The notes under the pieces are model-generated. The model saw nothing but the letters and a program-made list of their open reading frames with translations. It was not told the origin of the DNA and did not search any database. Of a DNA stretch of 64,000 nucleotides, positions 43,844-52,812 are shown piece by piece. The stretch spans positions 62,001-126,000 of the forward strand of contig JAEZLR010000045.1 in assembly GCA_023415205.1 (NCBI GenBank). Reading direction: 5' to 3'. Position 1 is the first letter of the stretch; the number at the start of each line of letters is the position of its first letter. The DNA comes from Bacillota bacterium (GTDB lineage: Bacteria; Bacillota; Clostridia; DSM-8532). Made by a program: the position numbers and the translations under genes.

Positions 43844-44329
43844 ATGTTTAACATAATAAATTCAATAGTCTTTTTGGCAATTCTATTTTATAACCTCTAT
43901 GTGGTGGCCTTTTATGCAAAGGATTATGTTTATCAGTTCAGAAGGGGAATTCTCCGATGCCTTTCCCTCCAATTGATGATAGCCTTGGGGGTCGGGTTTA
44001 AATTCATCAACGCCATGAATGGAGGGGCTTTCCTTGATCAGCTTGTGGCATCAGGCCTGCTGGTAATGGCTATACTTTCATGCATTACCTCTTTTGCCCG
44101 TGGTGAAGGTATCTCCGAGAAAGGTCTCTTTGCTTTTTTGGCTTTTACTCCATGGGAGAAGATAGAGGGCTATGCGTGGAAAAAGCATTTTAATGATAGG
44201 AACAGCTACCTTATTCTGAAACTTAAGCATAAAGACCGTAATGATCAGGAACGGTATACCGTTGTTCGTAATGAATATAAGGAAGAAATTGACCAACATC
44301 TGAGAAAGTATCTCCGCACACCTGCTTGA
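43844..44329 (+). CDS. Small membrane protein, DUF5673-like
   Basis: A 161-residue protein. About three hydrophobic segments occupy the first 85 residues (IVFLAILFYNLYVVAFYA; LQLMIALGVGFKFI; LVASGLLVMAILSCITSFA). A cytoplasmic C-terminal domain follows, with FTPWEKIEGYAW and ILKLKHKDRNDQERY, the W-x-x-I-x-x-Y-x-W pattern known from DUF5673-type proteins of Bacillota. The function is unknown. It is transcribed alone toward uraA and shares a bidirectional terminator with it. Confidence 0.65.
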   Translation: MFNIINSIVFLAILFYNLYVVAFYAKDYVYQFRRGILRCLSLQLMIALGVGFKFINAMNGGAFLDQLVASGLLVMAILSCITSFARGEGISEKGLFAFLAFTPWEKIEGYAWKKHFNDRNSYLILKLKHKDRNDQERYTVVRNEYKEEIDQHLRKYLRTPA

Positions 44330-44350
44330 TACAGTTCTCCATGTAAAACG

Positions 44351-44395
44351 AAAAGTCCTGGGTCTCCTTTTGGTAACCACAGGACTTTTATTATT
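44351..44395. terminator. Bidirectional terminator between the DUF5673-like gene and uraA
   Basis: AAAAGTCCTG (44351-44360) pairs with CAGGACTTTT (44380-44389), with T-rich ends in both directions; it serves the two convergent genes. Confidence 0.8.
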
Positions 44396-44440
44396 AGGTG
44401 TGTAAAATTCCAAACATAGTTTATGCTTTAATCTTTGGAC

Positions 44441-45823
44441 TTAGGCATTCTGGACATTCTTTTTTGAACCGATGCTCAGAATCAGGTTAAGCAGGATACC
44501 GAAGATGGCTGCACCGGCAACACAGGGAATCTCAATGCCAAAGAAGGGAATGTTTCCACCAAAGCCATAATTTCCTCCAAGCCCAATGATCATGATGGTT
44601 GAAATAACAGCTATATTTTTAGAGCTGAACAAATCGACCTTTTTCTCGACCATAATGGCAACACCCTGTGCGGCAATCGCACCGAAAAGGTAGACCTCTA
44701 GGCCGCCAATAACAGCCGTAGGGATGGAGTAGATGGTGTTGACCAGAGGCGTAAAGCAGGCGATGATCATGGCGACAATGGAGGCAGCTATTAGCACAGG
44801 AACTGAGAAAACCCTGGTAATAGCCATTGCACTGATGTTTTCACCGTAGTTGGTGCCTGCAGGTCCACCGACTAAACCAGAGACGATATCCCCGATTCCG
44901 TCGCCGACGAGGTTGAGCCCCAGCTTGTCAGCGATATTGTAGCGTTTATCAGTGCCCTTTTTCTTTGCCAGGTCATTGACATAAATATCAAGCTGGTAAA
45001 CATGGGCGGTTGATTCAGGGATGGTGGCGATGGCAATGGGCATGATGGCGGCTACAGCCATCCATGAGGGTTGGGGCAAGGTAAAGGTCGGCAGGGCAAA
45101 AATACCACTGTTGACCACTTCGGCAGGGAGAACCTTAAACAGGTTGATCCCTGTAATCAGCTTAATGACGAAAGCAGCTAAGCAACCAAGGATGGGGCCT
45201 AATAACAGAGGAAGCTGTCCGGCCATACCCTTAAGATAAACAGAGAACAGAATAGTCGAAATCAATGTAACCAGTGAAACGATCCAGGCCATATTCTGGG
45301 CTAACTGAGCCTGTGTATCGGCAACTGCTATGGCTCCGTTGAAGGAGGCGGCATCTGTCAAAGCGGTCCCCGCTAGGGTTAAACCAATGACCATGGCGAT
45401 GGGGCCGGTAATGGAAGCAGGAAGAATTTTTTCGATGGATTCTCTTCCAAAGCGCTTAATAATTAAACCAGCAATGATGGAGACAAACCCGGACATGACA
45501 ATACCAAATTGTGCGACGGCAATCTTCTCATTGATTACCGCTCCAGCTAAAGCCTCCGAGCTCATCAGGCCTGCAATGGCAGCCACATAGGAGAAGCTGG
45601 AGCCATAGTACAAGGGAATCTGCCTTCCTGTAACGAAAAGGAAGCAGATGGTGGCAAGACCGCTGGCAAAAATGGTAGTGGAAATATGGAAGCCTGTGAT
45701 GATAGCAACAGCCACTGTGGCAGGGAACATGACAATAACCTGCTGGATGGCATAGAGCAATAACTTCCAAATCGGTGGCTTTTCGTCGGGAAGGTACCCG
45801 ATAACCTGTTGTTTGTTGGCCAT
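44441..45823 (-). CDS. uraA: Uracil/xanthine permease (NCS2 family)
   Basis: A membrane nucleobase:proton symporter of 460 residues with about 14 hydrophobic segments. The NCS2 features are visible: IPLYYGSSFSYVAAI, the acidic motif region PIAIATIPESTAHVYQLD, and GDGIGDIVSGLVGGPAGTNYGEN. Placement 28 bases after pyrR on the same strand argues for uracil as substrate, as in the pyrR-pyrP order of Bacillota. It would then be regulated by the PyrR attenuator upstream. ATG 45823 has AAGGGGGAT eight bases before it; a longer in-frame opening runs back into pyrR without a site and was discarded. Confidence 0.92.
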   Translation of the reverse strand: MANKQQVIGYLPDEKPPIWKLLLYAIQQVIVMFPATVAVAIITGFHISTTIFASGLATICFLFVTGRQIPLYYGSSFSYVAAIAGLMSSEALAGAVINEKIAVAQFGIVMSGFVSIIAGLIIKRFGRESIEKILPASITGPIAMVIGLTLAGTALTDAASFNGAIAVADTQAQLAQNMAWIVSLVTLISTILFSVYLKGMAGQLPLLLGPILGCLAAFVIKLITGINLFKVLPAEVVNSGIFALPTFTLPQPSWMAVAAIMPIAIATIPESTAHVYQLDIYVNDLAKKKGTDKRYNIADKLGLNLVGDGIGDIVSGLVGGPAGTNYGENISAMAITRVFSVPVLIAASIVAMIIACFTPLVNTIYSIPTAVIGGLEVYLFGAIAAQGVAIMVEKKVDLFSSKNIAVISTIMIIGLGGNYGFGGNIPFFGIEIPCVAGAAIFGILLNLILSIGSKKNVQNA

Positions 45824-45851
45824 GATAGAATCCCCCTTGATATAATAAAAT

Positions 45852-46397
45852 TTAATTGGGTACTTTTTCAAAGAGCTGTACGCAGGTCTCTCCGTCCCAT
45901 TCTTCCACATGAACTGCGACCACCTCTGATTTTGAGGTGGGGATATTCTTTCCCACATAATCAGCTCGAATGGGAAGCTCACGATGTCCACGGTCAATAA
46001 GGACGGCAAGCTGAATGGTAGCCGGTCTCCCCAAAGCCATAATGGCATCCATGGCTGCCCGGACGGTTCTTCCGGTGTAAATGACATCATCCACCAGGAT
46101 GACGTTCTTTCCAATCACAGAAAAGGGTATATCGGAAGCGTTCAGGGTGGGATCTTTGTTGACCTCAACAAGATCGTCACGGTAGAGGCTGATGTCAAGG
46201 ACTCCCATATCAATGGTAGCCCCTTCAATAATATTAATGGCCTTGACCAGCTTGGAAGCGAGGGGTACACCCCGGGTCTTGATGCCGATAATACAAAGCT
46301 GATCCACTCCGCGGTTTTTCTCTAGGATTTGATGTGCAATACGGATAATTGATCTTTCAACCGCGACGTCATCCATAATCTGTGCCTTAAGCTTCAC
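45852..46397 (-). CDS. pyrR: Bifunctional pyr operon regulator / uracil phosphoribosyltransferase
   Basis: A UMP-responsive RNA-binding attenuator with uracil phosphoribosyltransferase activity. The 181 residues match Bacillus PyrR exactly in length. The PRPP-binding loop is VILVDDVIYTGRTVRAAMDA, and IIGIKTRGVPLA and VLDISLYRDDL are also typical. I chose GTG 46397 because AAAAGGAG lies eight bases upstream. The longer open frame to 46499 would run through an attenuator stem and cannot be translated usefully. It is followed by uraA. Confidence 0.95.
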   Translation of the reverse strand: MKLKAQIMDDVAVERSIIRIAHQILEKNRGVDQLCIIGIKTRGVPLASKLVKAINIIEGATIDMGVLDISLYRDDLVEVNKDPTLNASDIPFSVIGKNVILVDDVIYTGRTVRAAMDAIMALGRPATIQLAVLIDRGHRELPIRADYVGKNIPTSKSEVVAVHVEEWDGETCVQLFEKVPN

Positions 46398-46429
46398 GAT
46401 TGGGTCTCCTTTTCGTATTGTATGAAAAA

Positions 46430-46460
46430 CAAAAAATCTTGTCTGGTGCCAGACAAGATT
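46430..46460 (-). terminator. pyr attenuator (terminator stem in the pyrR leader)
   Basis: Minus-strand AATCTTGTCTGG and CCAGACAAGATT form an 11-12 bp stem followed by a TTTTTT tract, located between promoter and pyrR. Its 5' arm is also complementary to CCAACAAGA upstream (bases about 46527-46535) with one bulge, giving a competing antiterminator. Confidence 0.85.
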
Positions 46461-46531
46461 ATACTTACATGGTAGAAGGTTATCTGCACAAAGGCGCAAC
46501 TAACCCTACAAATTCCCTATGTAATATCTTG

Positions 46532-46549
46532 TTGGCATCTCTGTACCAA
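46532..46549 (-). promoter_or_regulatory. PyrR-binding loop (anti-antiterminator)
   Basis: The minus strand reads TTGGTA-CAGAGA-TGCCAA. The hexaloop CAGAGA fits the established PyrR consensus CNGNGA, and the U-G pair two positions below the loop is kept. Its 3' arm (CCAA) overlaps the antiterminator, so PyrR-UMP binding would free the terminator and stop transcription. Confidence 0.82.
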
Positions 46550-46574
46550 ACTTAAAGACATATTGTTCCTACCT

Positions 46575-46603
46575 ATTCTATCATCCTGTACAAGGTATTG
46601 CAA
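46575..46603 (-). promoter_or_regulatory. Promoter for pyrR-uraA
   Basis: Minus-strand TTGCAA (46603-46598), a 17-base spacer and TAGAAT (46580-46575), placed just upstream of the PyrR-binding loop. Confidence 0.7.
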
Positions 46604-46625
46604 CCTCAAACATTGATCAATTTAT

Positions 46626-46654
46626 TTGAATGGAACAGAGGGAAAGGGTATACT
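46626..46654 (+). promoter_or_regulatory. Promoter for the MutS-like gene
   Basis: TTGAAT (46626-46631), a 17-base spacer and TATACT (46649-46654), divergent from the pyr promoter. Confidence 0.68.
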
Positions 46655-46681
46655 TAACATAGACTGTGGGAGGTATTTTTT

Positions 46682-48385
46682 GTGGAGTTTATAGTCATAC
46701 TTATCATTGGGTTCTTGATATTTCTATTAGACACACGGTATCGGACCATAAAAGAAAAGAAGAAGCTTAAGCTAAAGCTTAAAGAATCCTGGGGCAAGCT
46801 TCCCAAAAACCAGTATGAACCCTTGGACTTTAAAACCTTCTCGCAACTGTTTAGGAGTTATGACAGCCAAACAGCCTCTCCTATCATTGATGATATTACT
46901 TGGAACGACCTGGAGATGGACAAATTCTACAGTCATATCAACAGCACACTGACCTCTATGGGGGATCAGGCGCTATACTCCCTCCTAAGAACCCCCATCT
47001 ATGATAGAAGACGTTGGCTGGAGAGGAACTCCACGATAGAGTATTGGGAAAAACACCCGGAACAGCGGGAGAGAATACAATTAAAGCTCGCAAAAAATGG
47101 GAAATATACACCCGACCGTCTGAATGTTTGGATGGAACCTAATGATTATCTTGAGCTTAGGGATAAATGGATGTACAAGGTTCTTACTTTTCTTCCTTTC
47201 TTATTTTTACCCTTTTCACTTATTCATGTGGGTGCGGGAGTTATTTTTGCCATTGTAAGCCTCGCCTGTAATGCCATTTATCATGAGTTAACCGTTAAAA
47301 AGGTCCATTCGGGGATTGAAGCCGTCACACAAGCAGTCAGATTGGTTGAGCTTGGTAAAAGCCTAGCTGAAGAACCCATTGAGGAATTGGAGAATAGATT
47401 TGAATCCCTCTCAGAACGCTTAAAAGTTCTTGCCCCTCTTCTCAAGAAAGGCAATATTGGTAACCTCTGGGTTAGTTTTACGGGTGATATGGTTGCGGAC
47501 CTTATGGCATTAATAAGAATGGTCTTTCTAGTAGATGTATGGAGTTATCAGTCCTCTATCCATATGCTAAAGCAGCATCGGCAGGAGGTAATAGCCTTAA
47601 TCAAAGAAATCGGTGAAATAGATGCAACAATCTGCATGGCCTCCTATAGAAAAAGCCTTTCTGCCTGGTGTCTACCCCAAATTCAATGGGAGCCCTCTAT
47701 AAGTGATGATGATATTGAGGCGGAGCAGGTGGTACACCCCCTTCTTACAGAATGCACCCCAAACCCCATAGTAGCCTCTAAAGCAACTCTGATTACGGGT
47801 TCCAATGCCTCTGGAAAATCCACTTACTTAAAGACTATTGCACTCAATACGCTCACAGCACATACCCTTTGTATGTGTTTTGCTGGCCATTGGATATCAC
47901 AACCCCTCTTTCCCATAACCTCCATGGCTTTGAGGGACAGCATTTTAAACGGTGAAAGCTACTACGTTGCTGAAATTAGGTCCCTTAAGAGGATTTTTGA
48001 CCTTTCGTCGGGTTCCATGAAGTGCCTCTGTATTATCGATGAGGTTCTTCGGGGAACCAATACCATTGAACGTATTGCAGCCTCCTCTCGGATACTGAAT
48101 GCCCTGACCCGGCTTAACACCTGTGTCTTTGCTGCTACCCACGATGTGGAACTCACTTATATTCTTAGGGATGTCTTTGAGAACAAACATTTTGAGGAGA
48201 GCATCACCGACGCGGATATCACTTTTGATTACCAACTCAAAGAAGGTAAGGCAACCACACGTAATGCCATTAAACTTCTAAGACTGATGGGATTTGAAGA
48301 CGATATAATTCATGGTGCAGAAGAGGCGGTCACTGGTTTTGAGCGACACAATCAATGGCCGGTCCTAAATGAAAAAGGAGTTTAA
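46682..48385 (+). CDS. Membrane-anchored MutS-family ATPase
   Basis: A 567-residue protein. Its C-terminal third is a MutS domain V ATPase: Walker A ITGSNASGKSTYLKTIALN (GSNASGKS about 373-380), Walker B CLCIIDEVLRGTNTIER and the dimer-type histidine segment FAATHDVELTYIL. The N-terminus has one transmembrane helix (IVILIIGFLIFLLD) and a helical pair lies near 165-200 (VLTFLPFLFLPFSLI; GVIFAIVSLACNAIYHEL). A helical core/clamp-like region follows. Mismatch-recognition and connector domains of MutS1 are absent. It starts at GTG 46682 after GGGAGG. It is followed by xth five bases after its stop. Homologues are annotated MutS-like; the role is unknown. Confidence 0.85.
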   Translation: MEFIVILIIGFLIFLLDTRYRTIKEKKKLKLKLKESWGKLPKNQYEPLDFKTFSQLFRSYDSQTASPIIDDITWNDLEMDKFYSHINSTLTSMGDQALYSLLRTPIYDRRRWLERNSTIEYWEKHPEQRERIQLKLAKNGKYTPDRLNVWMEPNDYLELRDKWMYKVLTFLPFLFLPFSLIHVGAGVIFAIVSLACNAIYHELTVKKVHSGIEAVTQAVRLVELGKSLAEEPIEELENRFESLSERLKVLAPLLKKGNIGNLWVSFTGDMVADLMALIRMVFLVDVWSYQSSIHMLKQHRQEVIALIKEIGEIDATICMASYRKSLSAWCLPQIQWEPSISDDDIEAEQVVHPLLTECTPNPIVASKATLITGSNASGKSTYLKTIALNTLTAHTLCMCFAGHWISQPLFPITSMALRDSILNGESYYVAEIRSLKRIFDLSSGSMKCLCIIDEVLRGTNTIERIAASSRILNALTRLNTCVFAATHDVELTYILRDVFENKHFEESITDADITFDYQLKEGKATTRNAIKLLRLMGFEDDIIHGAEEAVTGFERHNQWPVLNEKGV

Positions 48386-48390
48386 CACCT

Positions 48391-49161
48391 ATGCTGAAGT
48401 TAATATCTTGGAATGTGAACGGCTTAAGAGCCGCTATTGGTAAAGGGTTTCTCGATTTTTTCGATAGAGAGAAGCCTGACGTGTTATGTTTACAGGAAAC
48501 GAAATTATCTGAAGGTCAGTTAGATCTGGCCCTTGAGGGGTACGACAGCTACTTTAATTATGCAGAAAAGAAGGGGTATTCGGGAACGGCTGTTTATACC
48601 CGTATCAAGCCCTTGAAGGTTACCTATGGCATCGGCATTGATGAGCATGACCACGAGGGACGAGTTATAACCCTTGAGTTCAAGGAATGCTTTCTGGTTA
48701 ATGTGTATACACCCAATTCACAGAGGGAACTGATGCGGCTGCCCTATCGTATGTCCTGGGAGGATGCCTTCAGAGCCTACCTACTCTCCCTAGATGGGAT
48801 CAAGCCTGTTATTGTCTGTGGGGACCTGAATGTGGCCCATACCGAGATAGACCTTAAAAACCCGAAATCCAACAGACAGAGTGCCGGGTTCTCCGATGAG
48901 GAAAGAGGTAAGTTCACAGAGCTTTTAGAAGCGGGTTTTTTGGACTCCTTCCGCTTCTTTTATCCGGACAAGGTGGAGGCCTATACCTGGTGGTCCTACA
49001 TGTTCAAAGCCAGAGAAAAAAATGTAGGATGGCGTATTGATTATTTCTGTGTTTCCAAGTCCCTTGCGGCTAAAATCAAGGACGCCATCATCCATGCTGA
49101 TGTGATGGGGTCCGATCATTGTCCTGTGGAGCTTCGGATTGAAGAAGAGCCTTTCCTATAG
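48391..49161 (+). CDS. xth: Exodeoxyribonuclease III (AP endonuclease)
   Basis: An AP endonuclease/3'-5' exonuclease of base excision repair. The 256 residues show all endonuclease-exonuclease-phosphatase motifs: SWNVNGLRA, the metal-binding Glu in LCLQETKL, VNVYTPNSQREL, CGDLNVAHTEIDL, and the final GSDHCPVEL with catalytic Asp-His. ATG 48391 has AAAGGAG in the end of the MutS-like gene, so the two are probably coupled, pairing a DNA repair nuclease with the MutS-like ATPase. Confidence 0.95.
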   Translation: MLKLISWNVNGLRAAIGKGFLDFFDREKPDVLCLQETKLSEGQLDLALEGYDSYFNYAEKKGYSGTAVYTRIKPLKVTYGIGIDEHDHEGRVITLEFKECFLVNVYTPNSQRELMRLPYRMSWEDAFRAYLLSLDGIKPVIVCGDLNVAHTEIDLKNPKSNRQSAGFSDEERGKFTELLEAGFLDSFRFFYPDKVEAYTWWSYMFKAREKNVGWRIDYFCVSKSLAAKIKDAIIHADVMGSDHCPVELRIEEEPFL

Positions 49162-49286
49162 AGAAGTCCCCATGGTTGGAGAACCTAGTTTGCTTTTGGG
49201 CCGCCTTTTCCATAATGGTCTAATCCCTGTGGGACGTGCATAGGATAGATTGTCCTGCACTGACTTTGGGCATAGGGAGTGGTATT

Positions 49287-51965
49287 GTGGAAGCACTTAA
49301 TCATGTACTAGTATATGATGACATCAAAGAGAATCTATACGGGCTAAGTGAACATGAGGCAGCAAAAAACCTTGAGGTTTATGGAAAGAATATTTTAAAA
49401 GCCCATAAAAAAAAGACATGGCTGAAAGCCCTTGTCTCTCAGTTTACGGATCTGATGATCATTATACTGATAGCATCGGCTGCCGTGTCTTTTTTTATGG
49501 GCGAAAACAGTGAAGGCATCGCCATCTTGGCGATTGTTTTGCTTAACGGATTCCTGGGATTCTTTCAAGAAATGCGAACTGAAAAGGCCCTTGAGGCCTT
49601 GATGAGTTTGGCCGCTCCCCATGCCCGGGTATTAAGGGATGGAGCGGTTAAGGATATACCCGCGGATTTGGTGGTTCCGAGGGATGTCATTCTCCTGGAA
49701 GCGGGAAATCGCGTTCCTGCCGATGCGGTATTATTTGAAGCTAACACCCTCTACTCCGATGAGTCCATGCTGACCGGTGAATCTGTTCCCGCTTTAAAAG
49801 TGAAAACGGATGAAAACAAGACCAAGCTCAACGGAATTTCCCCCAATAACCGGATTTATATGGGGAGCATGATTACCAATGGAACGGGTAAGGCCATTGT
49901 GGTCAGCACTGGAATGGAAACCGAGATGGGCAAGATCGCTGATATGATTGAGACCGCAGGTATCCAGGAAACGCCCCTTCAGAAGAAGCTGGAAAAGCTG
50001 GGCGAAATCATGGTCACCGGATGCTTGGCCATTTGTGCCGTTGTGTCACTTATCGGAGTGTTAAGAGGTGAACCCTTGATACAGATGCTCTTAAGCGGCA
50101 TAAGCCTGGCCGTCGCGGCAGTACCCGAGGGTCTGCCGGCAGTGGTCACCATTGCCCTGGCCATCGGGGTACGGCGTATGGTTCAAAGAAATGCCCTGGT
50201 CAGGAGGCTTCCGGCGGTGGAAACCCTGGGGTGCGCAACAGTCATCTGCTCCGATAAAACCGGCACATTAACGGAGAATAGAATGACTGTGGTGATGGCT
50301 TATGCGGGGAAGAACCCGTATACCCTTGAAAAGAATGATGAGGGTAGACTGGCAGCCTATTGCAGGGGCAGGGAGGTTCATACTGAGAAAACCTTTGGGC
50401 TTAAGCTATTGCTTAAAATAGGAATGCTCTGTGGAAATACCCGAATCCAGAACACGGCGGGAGACCAAAAAGCCTTGGACATAGAGGGTGATCCAACCGA
50501 GGTGGCATTGGTCAGGGCGGCGCTGGATACCGGTATGGATAGAAGTAGTGTGGAAGCCAATTACCGGCGGGTCAGGGAGATCCCTTTTGATTCAGATCGG
50601 AAACTCATGTCGGTGGTTTGCCGAACCGGAAAGGGGGAATTAATACTTTTTGCCAAGGGGGCCCCGGAGATCATACTGGAGCGATGCAGCCATATTCTAG
50701 TGGCTGATCGTGAGCGAGAGATGACTTATGACGACCGTGAGAACATCATGGGGGAGTGCCGTGAGATGACCTCAAAGGCCTTGCGTGTTATGGGCTTTGC
50801 TTACAGGACCCTCCAGCCCCAGCTCCTGTGGGGTGAAAAAATTGAGCAGGGTTTTGTCTTTGTAGGTTTGGCGGGTATGACCGATCCTCCAAGAAAGGAA
50901 GCCGTGGAGGCCGTGGCCCACTGTCGCAAGGCGGGTATCAAAACTGTCATGATCACGGGGGATCACAAGCAAACCGCGGCGGCTATTGCTTCAAAGATTG
51001 ATATTTACCGTGACGGCGACTTGGTGCTCACAGGATCAGAGATGGATCAAATGACTGACAAGCAGTTGGAGGAAGCGTGTGACAAGGCAACGGTTTTTGC
51101 CAGGGTTTTCCCACGGCATAAATTACGCATAGTTAGAGCTTACAGAAAAAAAGGGCATATAGTGGCCATGACTGGGGATGGGGTCAATGATGCCCCTGCC
51201 GTAAAGGATGCCGATATTGGAATAGCCATGGGCCAGTCAGGGACCGATGTTACCCGTCAGGCCGCGGCTATGATCCTGATGGATGACAATTTTTCAAGCA
51301 TTGTGGCTGCCGTGGAAGAGGGTAGAAATATTTACTCCAATATTCGAAAATTTATACGATACCTGCTATCCTGTAATGTGGGTGAGGTGCTCACTATGTT
51401 CCTGGCCACTCTGGTAGGCCTTCCCATCCCCTTGCTTCCGGCCCAAATTCTCATTGTGAATCTGGCAACCGATGGATTGCCTGCTATTGCCCTTGGGCTT
51501 GAACCCGGCGACCCGGATGCCATGCTTCAGTCCCCCAGATCACCCAATGAAAGTGTGTTTGCCCATGGGCTCTCCTCCATCATTGTCATAAGGGGCATTT
51601 TGATTGCTTTTTCGACATTGGCAAGTTTCTTATTAATATTTGCTTTAAGTAAAAATTTAGTTCTTGCCCGAACCTGCGCATTGGTCACCTTGGTGATGTC
51701 TCAGCTTATTCATGTTTTTGAGTGTAAGTCTGAGGCCAGGGGACTCTTTGAAATAAAGCTCTTTTCCAATCCCTACCTGGTTTATGCCGTGTTAAGCTCT
51801 GTCTTCATGCTGCTAAGTGTTATCTATCTTCCCTTTATGCAGCCCATTTTTGCCACCACACCCCTCAAGCTTTTTGATTGGATGATTGCTGGGGGGTTAA
51901 GCCTTCTGGTGCCTATCGTCAACAGTGCCATCCGAGAGGTCAAGAATAAAAAGGTATCATCTTAG
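49287..51965 (+). CDS. P-type cation ATPase, calcium-transporting type
   Basis: A P2A-type pump of about 892 residues. The actuator motif is LTGES, and the phosphorylation site Asp323 is in CSDKTGTLTENRM. The hinge is MTGDGVNDAPAVKDADIGIAMG. The M4 segment AAVPEGLPAVVTIALAIGVRR matches calcium ATPases, and a cation-ATPase N-terminal domain (YGLSEHEAAKNLEVYGKN) begins the protein. The last six helices are present. GTG 49287 has GGGAG seven bases upstream; an in-frame GTG at 49236 has no site. Ca2+ is inferred from similarity to SERCA/PMR1-like bacterial pumps; Mn2+ is an alternative. Confidence 0.9.
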   Translation: MEALNHVLVYDDIKENLYGLSEHEAAKNLEVYGKNILKAHKKKTWLKALVSQFTDLMIIILIASAAVSFFMGENSEGIAILAIVLLNGFLGFFQEMRTEKALEALMSLAAPHARVLRDGAVKDIPADLVVPRDVILLEAGNRVPADAVLFEANTLYSDESMLTGESVPALKVKTDENKTKLNGISPNNRIYMGSMITNGTGKAIVVSTGMETEMGKIADMIETAGIQETPLQKKLEKLGEIMVTGCLAICAVVSLIGVLRGEPLIQMLLSGISLAVAAVPEGLPAVVTIALAIGVRRMVQRNALVRRLPAVETLGCATVICSDKTGTLTENRMTVVMAYAGKNPYTLEKNDEGRLAAYCRGREVHTEKTFGLKLLLKIGMLCGNTRIQNTAGDQKALDIEGDPTEVALVRAALDTGMDRSSVEANYRRVREIPFDSDRKLMSVVCRTGKGELILFAKGAPEIILERCSHILVADREREMTYDDRENIMGECREMTSKALRVMGFAYRTLQPQLLWGEKIEQGFVFVGLAGMTDPPRKEAVEAVAHCRKAGIKTVMITGDHKQTAAAIASKIDIYRDGDLVLTGSEMDQMTDKQLEEACDKATVFARVFPRHKLRIVRAYRKKGHIVAMTGDGVNDAPAVKDADIGIAMGQSGTDVTRQAAAMILMDDNFSSIVAAVEEGRNIYSNIRKFIRYLLSCNVGEVLTMFLATLVGLPIPLLPAQILIVNLATDGLPAIALGLEPGDPDAMLQSPRSPNESVFAHGLSSIIVIRGILIAFSTLASFLLIFALSKNLVLARTCALVTLVMSQLIHVFECKSEARGLFEIKLFSNPYLVYAVLSSVFMLLSVIYLPFMQPIFATTPLKLFDWMIAGGLSLLVPIVNSAIREVKNKKVSS

Positions 51966-52007
51966 TTATGAAGCCTTAAGAAGGTGGGATTATTCTAAGA
52001 GGGAGGG

Positions 52008-52036
52008 TATAATGTCCTAGAAGTAAATGGTATAAT
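52008..52036 (+). promoter_or_regulatory. Possible tandem -10 elements ahead of the ABC exporter
   Basis: Two perfect TATAAT hexamers lie at 52008-52013 and 52031-52036, 23 bases apart. Neither has a good -35. They lie in the 109-base gap after the P-type ATPase. Confidence 0.35.
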
Positions 52037-52074
52037 TAAGGAGACTTAACTAACTAAAGAAAAGGGTGATGTAA

Positions 52075-52812
52075 ATGCTTAGAATTGAGCATGTTTCCAA
52101 GACTTATTCCAAAGGTAAGGTTAAGGCTGTGGATGATATTTCACTTGAGGTAAGGCCTGGTGAAATTTTTGGGTTCCTTGGGCCTAACGGTGCAGGTAAA
52201 ACTACCACCATCAAGATGATTACAGGCATATTGCCCGTAGACCAAGGTAAAATCACCATATATGGCCATGATATTGAGCGGGAGCCCATTAAAGCTAAGC
52301 TGAGCATGGGGTTTGTTCCCGATACCCATGATGTTTATGAACGCCTTTTGGGTATTGAATATCTCAATTTTATTGCGGATGTGTACAATATAGATATCCA
52401 ATCACGCAAAGATCGCATTGGCAAATATCTTGAAATGTTTGAAATGAAGGAAGCTGCAAGCCAGCCTATAAAAAGTTATTCTCACGGTATGAAGCAGAAG
52501 ATTATCCTTACTGGGGCCCTTCTTCACCAGCCACCCCTGTGGATATTGGATGAACCCCTCACCGGTCTGGATCCAAGATCTGCACATCTTTTGAAGGAGG
52601 AAATGCACAGCCATTGCTCTAAGGGGAATACGGTCTTTTTCTCCACCCACGTCCTGGAGGTTGCTGAAAAGCTCTGCCACCGTATAGGGATCATTAATAA
52701 AGGGAAAATCATTGCCATTGGTACCCTGGAGGAATTAAGGAAGTCGGGTGATGCCTCCCTTGAAAGCATCTTCCTCAGTATGACTGAAGAAGGAAGTGGC
52801 TATCATGGCTAA
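52075..52812 (+). CDS. ABC exporter ATP-binding subunit
   Basis: A 245-residue ABC ATPase of the bacitracin/Nat-type export group. Walker A is GPNGAGKTTT, the Q-loop region is GFVPDTHDVYERL, the signature is the variant YSHGMKQK and Walker B is LWILDEPLTGLD, followed by the switch histidine in FFSTHVLEV. The membrane partner overlaps its last eight bases. The Y-S-H-G-M signature is frequent in this exporter family. The cargo is unknown. Confidence 0.92.
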   Translation: MLRIEHVSKTYSKGKVKAVDDISLEVRPGEIFGFLGPNGAGKTTTIKMITGILPVDQGKITIYGHDIEREPIKAKLSMGFVPDTHDVYERLLGIEYLNFIADVYNIDIQSRKDRIGKYLEMFEMKEAASQPIKSYSHGMKQKIILTGALLHQPPLWILDEPLTGLDPRSAHLLKEEMHSHCSKGNTVFFSTHVLEVAEKLCHRIGIINKGKIIAIGTLEELRKSGDASLESIFLSMTEEGSGYHG

